A stretch of 64,000 bases of DNA from Usnea hakonensis (lineage: Eukaryota; Ascomycota; Lecanoromycetes; Lecanorales; Parmeliaceae). Shown here piece after piece: positions 45,224-58,020 of this stretch (position 1 is the first letter of the stretch; every line of letters starts with the position of its first letter). The notes under the pieces are model-generated. The model saw only the letters and a program-made list of their open reading frames with translations, did not search any database and had not been told where the DNA came from. Both the position numbers and the translations under genes were made by a program. The DNA lies in the NCBI GenBank assembly GCA_013423325.1, contig BLJB01000138.1, positions 1 to 64,000 on the forward strand, in the 5' to 3' direction.

Positions 45224-46916
45224 TCATGATTTGTTCTTCTCATGGATGCGTCGAATTTGCTCCTCAATGTTCATGACCTGCATCCTCTCCATTTCTTTGC
45301 CCTTGTCCAATTGCCCATCATAGCTCAATGCTGCCCTCTTCCTCCTCGCAGCCTCCTCTTCACTAATGACTGGCTGACCGGTCACACCGTCGAAGACGTC
45401 ACTTCGCTGGGAAGCGAGGCGCTTGAGATTGGCGGCTACGTCGGAGGTTGAGAGATTGGTTGTCGCGGCGCGGAGATCGGACTTTTGACGTTGCTCCTTC
45501 CATCGAGGATCAAGAAGCTCGACTGCGAGAGTAGGTTACATTTTGTTCATGTCTTTGCAAAAATAGATAGAAAATGAAATGGGAGCATGGGAATAATAGC
45601 ACGCGTTACATACTCTTCATGTGGTGATCTAGCTCGTCATATGGAATCTGCTGCTTGCAATTTGGACATAATGCCATTGGCAAATTTTGCCTCTTGGCTT
45701 GGGCGCGTGGAACGTAGTCGTTTCTGATCCTCATGGGTTGACCCGCCCCACCTTTAGCTGCTGCCTGCGCGGCTTGAGCAGCTGCCCGAGACTGCGTTCG
45801 TTCGGCGATGGCTCGCTCTTCTTCGTCTTCGTGAGTCGAGGGAAGGTTTGGGGCTGTGAATTGATAGTCCATATTTTGCGGTTGTCGTGATTCGGAAGAA
45901 TCAAGAACTGGCTCTGGTATGGCGTAGGATTGTTGATGCTGCTGCTGTTGGGGTTGTTGTTGATGATAGAAAAGGCTGTAGTCTTCATCCGTAGGCATAG
46001 CTTCCTCAATGCGGCGGTTGTGCGATTGTAATGACATAGCCCCTTTTTGCTCCAAAGACGCAGACTGGAGATCATTTAGAGACGTTGGGGGAGGGAGATC
46101 TGCTTGCTCATCTGCGTCTTCGAAGAGAACCGTCTCAACTACTACAAAGTCGTGCCAATCAATTTGAGCATACTCCAACTTCTCCTTTTCTGCTTCTTCT
46201 TCCTTTTTCTGCTTCTGTTCTTCCTGGAACTTCACCCATTCCGCTCGTTGCTTCGCCCGTCCAAGGATATTGAATCTATCCTTTGCATTGTGTTCCAGGT
46301 CAAGTTTCCGTGCTTTCTTAGCTCTCTCTCCATCGGCACTGGCTGACTGCAATAACAATGTGTACTGATCTACCAGACGGCTGAAGAACTGGTAGAGGGA
46401 GTGCTGAGGTCGTAGAAAGTCAAATTGATAATTTCTCGTTTCTTTCTGCGACAGGCTAGTCATGAATGAGCGCCCATTTTTAGCCACGAAGAGCGCGGTC
46501 AAGCGAACAACGTCAAGATCCTGAGCACTGATATTGGGCATCCGGGCGGAAAAGTGGAACTCTGGTGGCGCTGCCGGACCTTTGGGCCTCTCTGGATCTT
46601 GGGCCGGAGCGGCCTCACCAGCTCTGCCTGCTGAGACGGCTGTACCTCTTCCCTCCCTGACCTCTTCTAGCCGCCAAGCGTAAAAAGGGAAGTATGCATC
46701 TTTGGCACTCAGAAAAGAGAATTTTGGGTTGTGTTTCTCCTTTTCTCGGATACGATCCTCGAAGGCGGACCCATTTCGCGCGACATACCCAGCGGTCTTC
46801 TCAACGATTGCTCGAATGTCTCTTGGCGGCAGGACGACTCCTGCCGGTGGTTTGCTTACTTCATCTGGAAGCACAGGGTCTGCTGAACCATTGATGGCGG
46901 TCGCTGAAGGAGCCAT
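45224..46916 (-). CDS. prp21: Splicing factor 3A subunit 1 (Prp21/SF3a120)
   Basis: Part of SF3a in the U2 snRNP, needed for prespliceosome formation. Exons 46916-45614 and 45522-45224 give 533 aa. SURP1 is at about residues 33-80 (AIVEKTAGYVARNGSAFEDR), SURP2 at about 137-185 (DVVRLTALFVAKNGRSFMTS), then the Prp21-like region with a charged helix (EWVKFQEEQKQKKEEEAEKE). A poly-Gln tract lies at about 318-335. Near the end, CPNCKQQIPYDELDHHMKIE spans the splice join, followed by LLDPRWKEQR. The 91-bp intron is supported because it completes that conserved block. No C-terminal ubiquitin-like domain, unlike the human protein. Confidence 0.95.
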
Positions 46917-47564
46917 CTAGTATCAGAATCCCAATCGATACACTTCACGGTTTTCTGGTCTAGTAGGCTTCACCTCCTCATTCTGACACTTCGATCTCTG
47001 CTTTATTCTTGACTTCCGACGGTCGAAATAGCTTTTATTACGTACTTGCTTGGAGGAACATTCGACCAGACGTAACTGTGCCTAATTATAGTAATTGCTT
47101 GGTTTGAATTATTGATGCGTGAAGCTTGCAGATCAAGGCGTTATGAGTAAGAGTGGAAGGGAAGGGGGCCCTTCGACGATGTCACGCAGCACATCATTTG
47201 TGGAGCTACTCTAAGTTTCAAAGTTTCGACTAGCGCAGCTGAGCCCTTCAGGGAAATTTAAGGGCAAGGTAAGGTACCTAAGCTACTCGTAAGGTAGGGC
47301 TGGCACTGATCAGCTTGGTGGACGTGGCCTGTAAAACACTTCTCTTTCCTTCCTCACAGCACATCTCGCTTTCAGCAGAGGCAAACATGCCACCATACTG
47401 ATACTTTTCTACGCTCCCTCGAATCCAGATCTCCGCTGATTTGGTGTGTCATCGCCTGTCAGGAGAAGAAGCTAGCCCAACTTTTGACAATTGACCTGTA
47501 ACCTGCGCATAAAAGCTTCGCATATCAGTGCGGCTTAAAAGACAAGGCACTTGTCTCCGCTGTG
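46917..47564. promoter_or_regulatory. Divergent intergenic between SF3A1 and PMT1
   Basis: About 650 bp serving both promoters. It includes a CCTTACCTTACC-type repeat (gcaaggtaaggtacctaagc near 47264-47283, and gtaaggtag soon after). No TATA is convincing. Confidence 0.45.
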
Positions 47565-50500
47565 ATGGCTTCAAAAAGTGCTTCCCATACTCGCTTGGAG
47601 GAAAAGCATGTCGCTCACATACCCAATGGCTCATCCAAGGCTCCAAAAGCGAAGCCCACCGACTACAGCTCTCACGGGGTCACCGACAATGACATCTTCA
47701 TGTTACCAGCCTCGGACCTGCAGCTCCTGGGCATCATTACCGTCATTGCTGCAATTGTGCGTCTCTTTAGAATATATCAACCCAGCAGCGTTGTTTTTGA
47801 CGAGGTCCAGTAAGTTGCCAGATAGACACGACGGTGGTCATGAAATTGGATGGCTAATTGCAATCCTAGCTTTGGAGGCTTTGCTTCAAAGTACATCAAA
47901 GGAAGATTCTTCATGGACGTTCATCCACCGCTGGCGAAGTTACTCCTGACACTCGCGGGCTATCTGGCGGGCTTTGATGGTGAATTCGATTTCAAGGATA
48001 TTGGGAAAGATTATCTCGAGCCTGGTGTTCCCTATGTGGCGATGCGATTGTTACCGGCTATCATGGGCGTCATGACTGTCCCTATGATCTTTTTGACATT
48101 GAAAGCTGCCGGGTGTCGAACGATGACTGCTACGTTGGGTGCAGGAATGATCATCTTTGGTACCCTTTTTCGTCCACACTCGATTATCAGACGCTGATAA
48201 GATGTCCAGAGAATGGGCTACTCACCCAATCCCGCCTCATCCTCCTCGATTCGCCATTAATCGTTTTCACCGCATTTACTGCTCTGGCCTGGACTTGCTT
48301 CACAAATCAACATGAGCAAGGCCCTTCCAAAGCTTTCGATCCCATTTGGTGGTTTTGGCTTGTTGCAACCGGCTTTGGGCTTGGCGCCACCGTGAGTGTG
48401 AAATGGGTAGGACTTTTCACAATTGCTTGGATTGGGAGCTTGACCATTGTTCAACTATGGGTTCTGATTGGCGACGCAAAAACTGTTACACCGGTAAGTC
48501 TCTGCTACTACCTGCGTTTGACTTTCTGCAAATACGCTAAAAGCTCTGAACAGAGATTGTGGTTCAAGCATTTCCTTGCCCGAGTCTTTTGTCTGATCAT
48601 CATTCCGGTAACATTCTACGTTGCATTATTCGGTATCCATTTTCTCTGCCTTGTCAATCCAGGCGACGGCGATGGATTCATGTCATCCGAATTTCAGGCC
48701 ACCTTGAACTCTAAAGCAATGCAGGACGTGCCTGTGGACGTTATCATGGGCAGCCGAGTTAGCATACGCCACCATAACACACATGGAGGATACTTGCATT
48801 CACATAATCACATGTATCCCACTGGTAGCAAACAACAACAGATCACGCTCTATCCCCATAAGGACGAGAACAACGCTTGGCTGCTCGAAAATCAGACACA
48901 GCCCCTCGGACTGGACGGAGAAGACGTGAAAGGCATCAAAGCGTGGGACACGATAAATCCGGTGCCACTTGTTGATGGAAGCATTGTTCGTCTGTATCAC
49001 GTGATTACAGACCGACGGTTGCACTCACACGACGTGCGGCCCCCTGTCAGCGAAGCGGAATGGCAAAATGAAGTCTCTGCCTACGGCTATGAAGGATTTG
49101 AAGGCGACGCTAACGACCTTTTCAGAGTTGAGATCGTCAAGTCGATGTCTGACGGCGCTTTAGCCAAGGAGCAAGTTCGTACTATCGAGACTAAGTTCAA
49201 ACTTGTCCACATCATGACTGGTTGTTCTCTGTTTTCTCATAAGGTCAAGCTGCCAGACTGGGGATTTGATCAGCAGGAGGTTACATGTGCCAAGCAAGGC
49301 ACACTTCCGAATAGTATCTGGTACGTCGAACAGAATGAACACCCAAAGCTTGGCGCCGACGCCGAGAAGGTCAACTACAAGAATCCCGGTTTCTTAGGGA
49401 AATTCTGGGAACTCCAAAAAGTAATGTGGACAACGAACGCGGGCCTCGTCGAATCTCACGCCTGGGACTCCAGGCCACCCTCCTGGCCACTGCTGCGTCG
49501 GGGTATCAATTTTTGGGGTAAGGACCATCGCCAGATTTACCTCATAGGCAACCCTATCATTTGGTGGTCGTCAACGGTTGCCGTCGGCATTTATTTTGTT
49601 TTCAAAGGGGTATCCATTCTCCGCTGGCAACGAGGGTATAAAGATTACAACAACGTCAACTTCAAGCGCTTTGATTACGAGATTGGTACGTCAGTTTTAG
49701 GTTGGGCATTTCATTATTTCCCCTTTTACCTAATGCAACGTCAACTCTTTCTCCATCATTATTTTCCGGCACTTTATTTCGCGATCATCACAACGTGTCA
49801 GGTCTACGACTTCGCAGCGAACAGGGCAGGTGGCTCCTTCGGTGTTCGGGATAACCCTACCATTGGTCGGACCGGTGTTGCGGCCTTCTTGGCCATGAGC
49901 GTTGTTGCATTTACCCTCTATGCACCTCTATCATACGGGAACCCGTGGACTCAAACCTCTTGTCAACAAGCCAAACTCTTTGAGACTTGGGACTTTGATT
50001 GCACAGCATTTCATACCGATGTAAGATCCCGTGCTTTTGATTGATGCCGATTGGACTGTCACTGATGAATTCATCAGCTCAGCCAGTACGATATTGTTCA
50101 GCCCAGCAGCAACATCCAACCGACAGAAGCTCCAGCGATTCCTCCCCCAGGTGGGCAACAAAAGGTACCGCCTGCCGAAAATGTCACTCCGCAAGCTGCA
50201 GTAGAAGAAGCTTCTTTACGCCGGGAAGAGAAAGTCGAGTACAGAGATCAAGACGGCAATCTCTTAAACGAAGAAGAAGTTGCGGCGCTGGCAGGCAAGG
50301 TGGATTTTCAAACCCGATATGAGACTAGGACACGAATGATTGATGCTGACGGCAACGAGATACCCGATGGCTCCGCAGGCACGGCGCCACCGCATCCAGC
50401 GGATCGTGAACCCGAGACTGCAGCTGATGACCCCGAGATTGGCGGAAGAAAACTTCCAGCCACAGCAAGTCCAGAGGATGACATGGCGAAGGAAAAGCTA

Positions 50501-50572
50501 GTGCAGAAGAACAACGGTGGAAAGCCGAAGCCAGCAAGCGAAGGAAGCGAAGCTACCTCTGCTACGAAGTGA
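47565..50572 (+). CDS. pmt1: Protein O-mannosyltransferase, PMT1 subfamily
   Basis: Transfers mannose from dolichyl-phosphate-mannose to Ser/Thr in the ER lumen, usually as a heterodimer with a PMT2-type partner. Exons 47565-47809, 47870-48159, 48210-48493, 48554-50020 and 50078-50572 give 926 aa. The catalytic loop 1 reads FDEVHFGGFASKYIKGRFFM then DVHPPLAK. The MIR domains follow (HGGYLHSHNHMYPTGSKQQQ), then the multi-helix C-terminal membrane part. The HNHMYPTGSKQQQITLYPHK form and the cytosolic tail REEKVEYRDQDGNLLNEEEV point to PMT1 rather than PMT2 or PMT4. The last 140 residues are hydrophilic and disordered. Confidence 0.93.
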
Positions 50573-51057
50573 ACACTTGTGTATGACTGTTCAATTTTAT
50601 CTACTGTATTACAAACACATTACTCAGGTGGGTGAATTGAAAGCCTTTCTATGAAGGCACCTATTCAATCTGAGCCAGCTATGCGAACTGACTACCTTAG
50701 CTAGTCATAGATTTGGTTGCGCAATCCTATCATTTGAGGATGCCGTTGCAATATGAACAAATTACAGTAGTGAGTTGAGGCCGAGCAAGCCTTTTCACTG
50801 CTTTTTATCGGTCAAGCTTCAATCACAAGAGTATACTTGATGAGTTTTCGTCCAGCTTAGCTGAAGCTAGGACTCTATTGGGCTACTGAGACACTTACCA
50901 TCATCAATTCAAGTTGAGTACTCGATGCAAAAGTGACCTTAGCGCAGCCGAAGAACTAGAGATCGATCTTTCTTGGGTTTCCGTAACGCCATAGTGACAA
51001 TAATGTATACTCCGTCAGTACCCAGACTTTCGCGCGTAACATGAATGCGGAATATTT
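50573..51057. other. Convergent 3' intergenic; no gene recognised
   Basis: Between the PMT1 stop and the stop of the small membrane-protein gene. Ordinary composition, no open frame of note. Confidence 0.5.
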
Positions 51058-51626
51058 CTAGAATCCATCTTTTCCATATTTATTATATTGATCATGCAAT
51101 TTCTGTACGCTGTATTAATAGAAATCGCGAGCCACACGAGTGTATTCAATCCTCAAGCGGTTTCGGAGCCCCAAAGACTCACCTTTGGCAAAGTCACGTT
51201 GGGCACAATAACGCTATGAAGAGCGCTTGGCGCATCCTTGGGCGTCTTGTTCCGATCACCACCCGGATGATACTGATATTTGAAATGCTCATCGGCACCG
51301 TCGCCTTTTGCGGTCGTTTGCCAGGGCATAGTCCCTTCTGCCATGCTAACTGGGGCTTCGGATGAAGATGAGGTAGGCTTGCGTCCGAAATGATAACCAG
51401 CCATGCCAAAGGCACCAGTCATAATTGTGAGAAGGATCTGATATGAGCATCAGCATGTACCAATCCGATCATCATCCACACATACGTATAGTTCAGGATC
51501 TCTCTTTGCTCCCTTTTGCAACGCACTTTCTTTTCCTTTCCCACTTCCGGCCTCATTGGCCTTGGATGCCACCTTTCCGGCGGCCTGGCCCACCTTACCA
51601 GCCACACGTCCTGCTACGGCTGACAT
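51058..51626 (-). CDS. Conserved small single-pass membrane protein, probably mitochondrial
   Basis: Exons 51626-51486, 51437-51183 and 51102-51058 give 146 aa. The N-terminus (MSAVAGRVAGKVGQAAGKVA) is an Ala/Gly/Lys amphipathic helix that could be a mitochondrial signal. One transmembrane segment follows RDPELY: ILLTIMTGAFGMAGYHFGR. Then come a Ser-rich linker, a PWQ segment, KYQYHPGGD and the tail LPKKLHDQYNKYGKDGF. I have the impression of similar proteins in other filamentous ascomycetes but cannot give a function. A subunit of a respiratory complex or ATP synthase is possible from layout only. The last exon (15 codons) is supported by its phase and by GT/AG ends. Confidence 0.75.
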
Positions 51627-52154
51627 GGTATGAAACTTTGAGGACTTTGGTTGAGGAAAATTGTTGAGCAACACAAACGGTAAGATAGATTGCTAAGGTT
51701 GCAGTGGAATCTTCCGAATTCGATCTTTGGAGAAAGGCGGCCGCTAGCGGCTAAAATGCACTAAGGTACCTTGCCACTAGTGTAGAATAGGTAACGATGG
51801 TAAGGTAAGTAACGTGGTAAGGTAAGGTACGGAGTAGGTTGTTTGACAGGCGCTTGCTTGCGACAATAATATTCCAATTGCCATGGTTCACTCCAAATTG
51901 AGCAGCTTATTACAGCTTGCTCGCATATATCATATTGTATTCCTGCCTTCCTTTTAATTTCAGGCTATTCTCTGCGCAGCTTTTTCACTTCCATCTGCCC
52001 GGGGTTTATTCTGTGCTCTTCGGCCCTGACATCCGGATTTCACGTACATTACTCCTTTCTTAAGTCGTGTGCCGTGTGGCTCTTCTCCGCACCTGGACGT
52101 GCTCCATATGAGCTCACCAAAAGCACAATCAGATGAGTGATTCTGTTTGCCATT
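51627..52154. promoter_or_regulatory. Divergent intergenic with GGTAAGGTA repeats
   Basis: Between the small membrane protein and Erf2. 51765-51835 holds repeated aaggtacc/ggtaaggtaag units. No gene is seen. Confidence 0.45.
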
Positions 52155-54162
52155 ATGGAATCCTCTATACCGCCCGCTTATCCCCGAATTCCAATCAATA
52201 GTCCTTTTCCCAGCCCACTGCCAAATTCTGGCTCCCAACAGGCCCCTAGTATCATCTCGTCTCACATAACAGATCGTGCGTCGGAGACCGATGACCAATT
52301 CCTGACCCAAGGACAAAACGCTGATGGAAGGCCAACTACAGCGGCTTCGATCGATCCGAATCGGCCAGGCTCAGCCGTGTCATCGCAGACCCGTCCTTCG
52401 ACACGGCCACCTCCGTCTCGGAGAGGTATGGGCTCGCCAGCTACCCTAGCATCGTGGAGAACGGGTGGGGCCTCTCGAGGACCTGGAGATTCAATAACAA
52501 ATTCAAGCACCCCCCCCCCTAGTGCAAATAGTCGGACAAGTCGAACACACGTACCCTCCTTAGCCTCACATGCTTTCTTCCGGCCCATGAGCTCCCAGCG
52601 ATTGCAAGCTCAACGAGGGTTTCGGCCGACAAGAATTGGACAATCTTCAGCTAGTGTAGAAGGATCAAGCGAGGCAGGCACCTATACGAATAGGCATAGT
52701 CTGGTATCGGATGCAACGCCACAGCAAGGGCTTGAAATACCCAATAACGACAAGCGTCCGCAGTCAAGAGAAACTGAATTTACGGAGCACGACGATGGAG
52801 GTACGTTCCATGCCAATCATACCGAAAATGCAACGCTTCGAAGCATGGGCGGTAGTGCAAGACCACTTCGAAGTCGCTCTCCGCATCCGAGACCTATGCA
52901 ATTAGACATTGATAAGCAAGCTAATGGATCACCCAAATCTTTTCGGACCAATTTTCACCGAGCTGCAACTACGCGGAAGGAAACACATGGCCAAGAGCGC
53001 CTTTCGTCCTCAAACAATTCTCCAACATTTGCAAAGAAGCTACCCGAACCTGCTACTAAAGCCGGCCTTAATTATCAATATTTTTCTGGGAATACTGTCT
53101 TTTGCTGGGGAGGAAGGTTACAAAATGCTAGGGATAGACCTGTCAACGTCGTGAGCGGCATAATTGTGGTGTTACCCACAATTCTTTTTCTTGTATACTC
53201 GTAAGCATCGTTGATACTCTGCCCTCTTTACAATATCACTGCTGATGAATTAGAGCACCGTACCTCTCGCAACATGTCTCACCAGCAGTACCGTTTTTCT
53301 TTGCTTACTTTGCCTTCATATGCATTTCATCCTTTGTCCATGCCTCTGCGACAGATCCTGGGGTGAGCACTCAATGAGCCTCTTAAAAACTATCTCTGAC
53401 GGCTACAAGATTTTGCCTCGAAATCTCCATCCCTTACCACCCCCTGACAACTCTGAGGATCCTCTCACTTTAGGGCCACCGATGACACAATGGACTACAA
53501 TTAAGTCGGCAGGAATGCTAAATGGCGCAATGGACGTTCCCACAAAGTATTGTAAGACTTGTGACCTTTGGAGGCCGCCGCGATGTCACCACTGTCGAAT
53601 ATGTGACAGCTGCATAGAAACCCAGGACCATCATTGTGTGTGGATCAACAATTGCGTTGGGCGAAGAAACTATCGGTATTTCTTTACCTTTGTGAGCTTC
53701 GGCACCATCCTCGGTATCTTCCTCACCTTTGCCAGTCTCGGACACTGCTTGCGGTACCAGACAGAACAAAGAATATCGTTTAGTAAAGCTATCCACCAAT
53801 GTAGGGTGCCTTTCGCCATGTTCATATATGGCCTGCTAGCCACGCCTTACCCTGCTTGCCTTTGGGGTTACCATCTGTGGTTGACTGCGCGAGGGGAAAC
53901 CACCAGAGAATATCTGAACTCCCACAAGTTTGTCAAGAATGATCGGCATCGACCGTTCACTCAAGTCAGTGCTTTCAAGAACTGGGTTGTCGTGCTTCTC
54001 AGGCCAAGACCACCAACATATTTGCGCTTCAAGCAGAAGTATGAAGAAGGTGATCAACGGTTCGGGCCTAGAAGAGGTAAGAGGCAAGCACCTCTCGTGG
54101 CAGAGCAACAGGGTGTTGGAATGGAGCTACAACATGTTCGTGGAGCAAGCCATATCGACTAG
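52155..54162 (+). CDS. erf2: Erf2-like DHHC palmitoyltransferase
   Basis: Adds palmitate to Ras-type proteins at the ER, with Erf4 as partner. Exons 52155-53200, 53254-53362 and 53410-54162 give 635 aa. The first ~300 residues are Ser/Pro/Arg-rich and disordered. Four membrane segments follow: NVVSGIIVVLPTILFLVYS and FFFAYFAFICISS before the active site, FFTFVSFGTILGIFLTF and a fourth near AMFIYGLLATPYPACLWGYH after it. The zinc/cysteine domain reads KYCKTCDLWRPPRCHHCRIC, then DHHCVWINNCVGRRNYRYF with the DHHC at about residues 456-459. The TTRE-like motif TTREYLNSH is present. Intron 2 is 47 bp. Confidence 0.95.
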
Positions 54163-54399
54163 TGAGAATCCTGGAGGGGAGAAATAGCATTCATGCGTAG
54201 GACTAAGGCTTCTGCATCGATGCGGTTATTGCTTCATGCGTAATGCCAACTCGCTCATCTGAGCTTGGTTAATTCATCCTAATCTGGTCGTAATTGTACT
54301 TATACTCACGGTGATTTTTGACTAGAATTCAGATGAGTGCATTGAAAGTGAATTGAAAGTGAATTGAAATGATGATGAAGAGCACCTCGCGGAATGCTA

Positions 54400-54525
54400 C
54401 AATTTTAGCGATTTAAAATCAAATAAGATTCCTTGGCAAAATCCATTCCGCCCCATCCCTAAAAATTAATTAGCGAATCTTATAGAAAAAATCGGAAAAA
54501 TTGTACTATACTATTATAGATACTA
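54400..54525 (+). repeat. Left terminal inverted repeat of the Tc1-like element
   Basis: Pairs with 57630-57750; differs by two extra T near the tip and a few C/T or G/A changes. A TA target duplicate lies just outside. Confidence 0.85.
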
Positions 54526-55049
54526 ACTATTATATTTTAAAGCCGGATATATAGGTATATACCGATTTTTTAGTATTTTGTTACTAAATAAGGCCGAATA
54601 GCTATATAGTTATCGTACCTAGCCTAATACCCTTTATAAAGGATGCCTCCGTACGCTAGCGAGCCTATCTACTACTCGAATTTTACTAGCGATCTAACGT
54701 AGTAGCTAAAGATATACGATATAGTAGAGTAACGGCCTATTAATAGAAAAGGAATCTTATACTCTATAGTAATACTATAGTCCCTCGAATATACGCTCCC
54801 GGACTAGGCTAAAAGATTATATCTATTACTATAGAGGCTCTACTTAAGTATTAGTATTAGAAATTATAGCTATATATTAATAAACTCGCTCGATTTTTAA
54901 ACGAGGAGTAGGAAATACGCGTTTATAAAGCTATTATTTATAACGCCTTAAAGAAAGCCCGAATTAGTTATAAGAAAAGTTAGTATATTTTAAATAACTA
55001 GAGTAAAGAGCTTCGTATTATATAATAGATATTTATAAATTAGATAAAA

Positions 55050-55640
55050 GCCGAATAGCTAGTATTTATTAATAAGACCCTATTTAAACTATAAACGATA
55101 TAATAATCTATAGTCTATACTCTAATTAGTAATCCTACTCGGTATTATATTAATATTAGACGAGGCGATATAATTAATATACTTTCTATATATACTACTA
55201 CTAGCTATCTATTTTATACTATAATTAAAAAGGGCTATTTTAATAAAGAAGCTATTCTCGACTAGCTAATAGATTAACTACTACCCCTCTATAACGAGTA
55301 CCCCGATAAGCGTAGTATTATCGTCCTAGATAATATTAATATTTATATAGATCCGAGTATTATATAAGTAATTAAGGCTAAAGGCTATCTCGTTAAATAT
55401 CTTCTACCGTACTTATCTAATTATAATTTAATTAAACTAATATTTAGTATCCTAAAAGTATAGATATAACGCTATTTTAAGGCCTTTTAATATATTTTTT
55501 AGAATAACTTTAAGGGTTTTTTACGATATATAATTAATATAAGTAGTTATAACCGGTTTATAGTAGAGTACTTTAGGTATAGTATAGTAGGGTATATATT
55601 TAAAGGCGAGATAGAGGTATTTTAACGAGATATAGACTAA
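55050..55640 (+). pseudogene. Tc1-like DDE transposase remnant
   Basis: Read-through of the plus strand shows PLYNEYPDKRSIIVLDN, then YLVKYLLPYLSNYNLIKL, in the order seen in DDE_3 transposases of fungal Tc1-like elements. TAG/TAA stops replace Gln/Trp codons and the expected His after LDN reads Tyr. The first catalytic Asp region is not clear. Limits are approximate. Confidence 0.7.
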
Positions 55641-57629
55641 ATAGAGCTATAATATATATAGAAACTATTTAAATCTATCTCCTTTATAATTATCTCTCTA
55701 TATACCTCTATCTCTCTAATCTAAATTATTAAGATTACGAGTAGCCTAATAGGTCTCCTCCCTCTAAAGACCTTTAAACTCTTTTAGATCCGCTTTTAGG
55801 TCTCGAATAAGATTATTAGAGAGTCTAGTATTAATCGTATATCTATAGATATTAGATAATATATTAGTTATAGCTTTTATATTATCGAGACTCTATAGCT
55901 TATTTTTAAATCTTATCTAAATCTAATATATCTAGAGCTTTTTTAATTACTTATTTATACCCTCTTTCTTCTATTATTAAAAACTATTAATAATATTATC
56001 CTCTTCTAACCGGCTACTAATAGGACTAGAGCGTTAAAGAGGCTAAGGAGATACCTAAGAGGTAGCTATAGATATTAGCGTAGGCGAAGGAGACTAAGCT
56101 ATATTAGGCTATTATAAGTAACTACTATAAGGAGGATAGAATGGCGTATAAGGATATATAGGAGGAGGAGGAGAAGGAGGAGGAAGATACTACTATTACT
56201 ATAGTTATTAATTCGTAAAGGATCTTATATCCTTTATTATACTAAACTCTATTTACTCCCTTATTATCTCTTTTATCTAGTCTATTATAGATATTTTACG
56301 GCCTTTCTATTACTAATAATTATCGCTAGAAGCCTATTCTATTAGTCTCTTTACTAGAGGATAAGGAGGGGTATACTTAGTAGCCTAGCTATTTTACTAG
56401 ATAGCTACCTATCTCTCTTATATTATAATATTAAGCTTATAATATTTACTAGTATTATTAATCTAATAGGTATCTATATTACTATAATAAGAGTTATAGT
56501 ATTTCTACTAAGTAATTAGTTACTCTATCTTCTTATTTAGAACCTCGTTCTGATTACGAATAACCGAATACTACTCTTTAAGACGATCGGTCCTCGTACG
56601 TCTATAGGAAGGTAATTATATAGGCCTATTAATAGCCTAAATAGCCCTTTTTAATCTAGGGCGATAAGTATAGATAAGCTCTATATTAATAATATATCTA
56701 AGGAACTTATACTACTTTTAAATAATAATAGATTCGATCTATTATTCCTATTCGTCTATAGTAAGAGTAGTTATATTATAATTCTAATAAATATTATAAG
56801 AAGTAGTCGATCTAATCTATCCTTAAATCTTAATAAACTCGGTAAGGCTATTTTACTCTAAAGTAGTATTAATTTCGAGGTTTAAAGTATTAATATCGAA
56901 GCTCCCTTTCTTCTATAGGCCTCTAATCTTATTATTCTACTTAATTATAGTATAAGACTTATTTTAAGACTATATTATAGCTCTTAGTATATACTTATAA
57001 GGCCCTTTCCTCTACTCCTTATTCTTTCGTATTACTATTAATTTACGAGGTAAACGCGGTTCTAGGATCTCTTTATTATATATCTACTCCTTAGTTATCT
57101 AACGAGTATATTTTATATCCGCTTTAGTAATATCTTCTTTACGCCTTACTATTACTTTATAAAGACGTACTAATTTAATATTCTTATCCTATTATAAAGT
57201 AGCTATTCGCGATTTTAAATAAGTAATATAAAACTCTTTATCTCTATACCGTTTAGCCTCCTCTTTTTTATATCGTTTTATAGAGGCCTTTTACTTCTAG
57301 AGCTCCTTCCTAGTAGCTATAGTATAGGCCTTTATCTTAACTATTTTTTTCTTATTCTACTCCTTCTTCTCTAAGGCCTTATTCGCTACTATAGTCTTTA
57401 CCGTAGTTGTATTACCTTACTTGCTCTAAGTGGGAGTAGTATTATACTGCTCGTTCTTAAAGGAGATACCGCGACAACGAGAATAAGAGGTATTCGAAGG
57501 CTTCTAAATACTAGGAGCTATTTAGCGAGAGTTCGTAATATTTTGAGATATTATAATATCTCCGTATTCGTATTAGGGCTATATAAGAGCTTTAATAACT
57601 TTAATAGTTTTAATAGCTTTAATTATGAA

Positions 57630-57750
57630 TATCTATAATAGTATAGTATAATTTTTCCGATTTTTTCTATGAGATTCGCTAATTACTTTTTGGGGATGGG
57701 GCGGAATGGATTTTGCCAAGGAATCTCATTTGATTTTAAATCGCTAATTG
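57630..57750 (-). repeat. Right terminal inverted repeat of the Tc1-like element
   Basis: Reverse complement of 54400-54525. It keeps more unmutated bases than the left copy (aaatgag against aaataag, atcccc against atccct). Confidence 0.85.
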
Positions 57751-58020
57751 TAGTGGCTGCTTTTTCATCCACGGATCACATTATAAAACCGAACTAAAAC
57801 TGAACCAACAACAAATACCTTCTTTAAATCTACACAACAAATTATTATAACTGATGATAACACTGAATCAGTCTTACGGAATTGAATCTCTAATGTTTTA
57901 CCTTGTAGCTTGTTTTCCCTGCTCCACCCTCTTGTATGCTCTTGATCCGACTTCTCCTGCCTTTGTTTATTTCCTCCGACTATCGCTTCGGGCTGTTGTA
58001 CCGTCAAGCACCCTTCTACA

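Larger units (their letters stand above)
54400..57750 (+). mobile_element. 3.35-kb Tc1-like DNA transposon, RIP-inactivated
   Basis: Long inverted repeats of about 120 bp (54400-54525 and 57630-57750) share caattagcgatttaaaatc and the GC-rich block gattccttggcaaaatccat and beyond. TA flanks both ends (54398-54399 and 57751-57752). Near 55320-55450 a remnant reads IIVLDNINIY and LLPYLSNYNLIKLIFS, which match the Tc1/mariner DDE_3 transposase (the second catalytic Asp plus the LPPYSPDYNPIE-like block). CA/TG are almost absent inside but present in the terminal repeats. The right half (about 55700-57600) is a separate AT-rich region with no motif seen. Confidence 0.88.
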
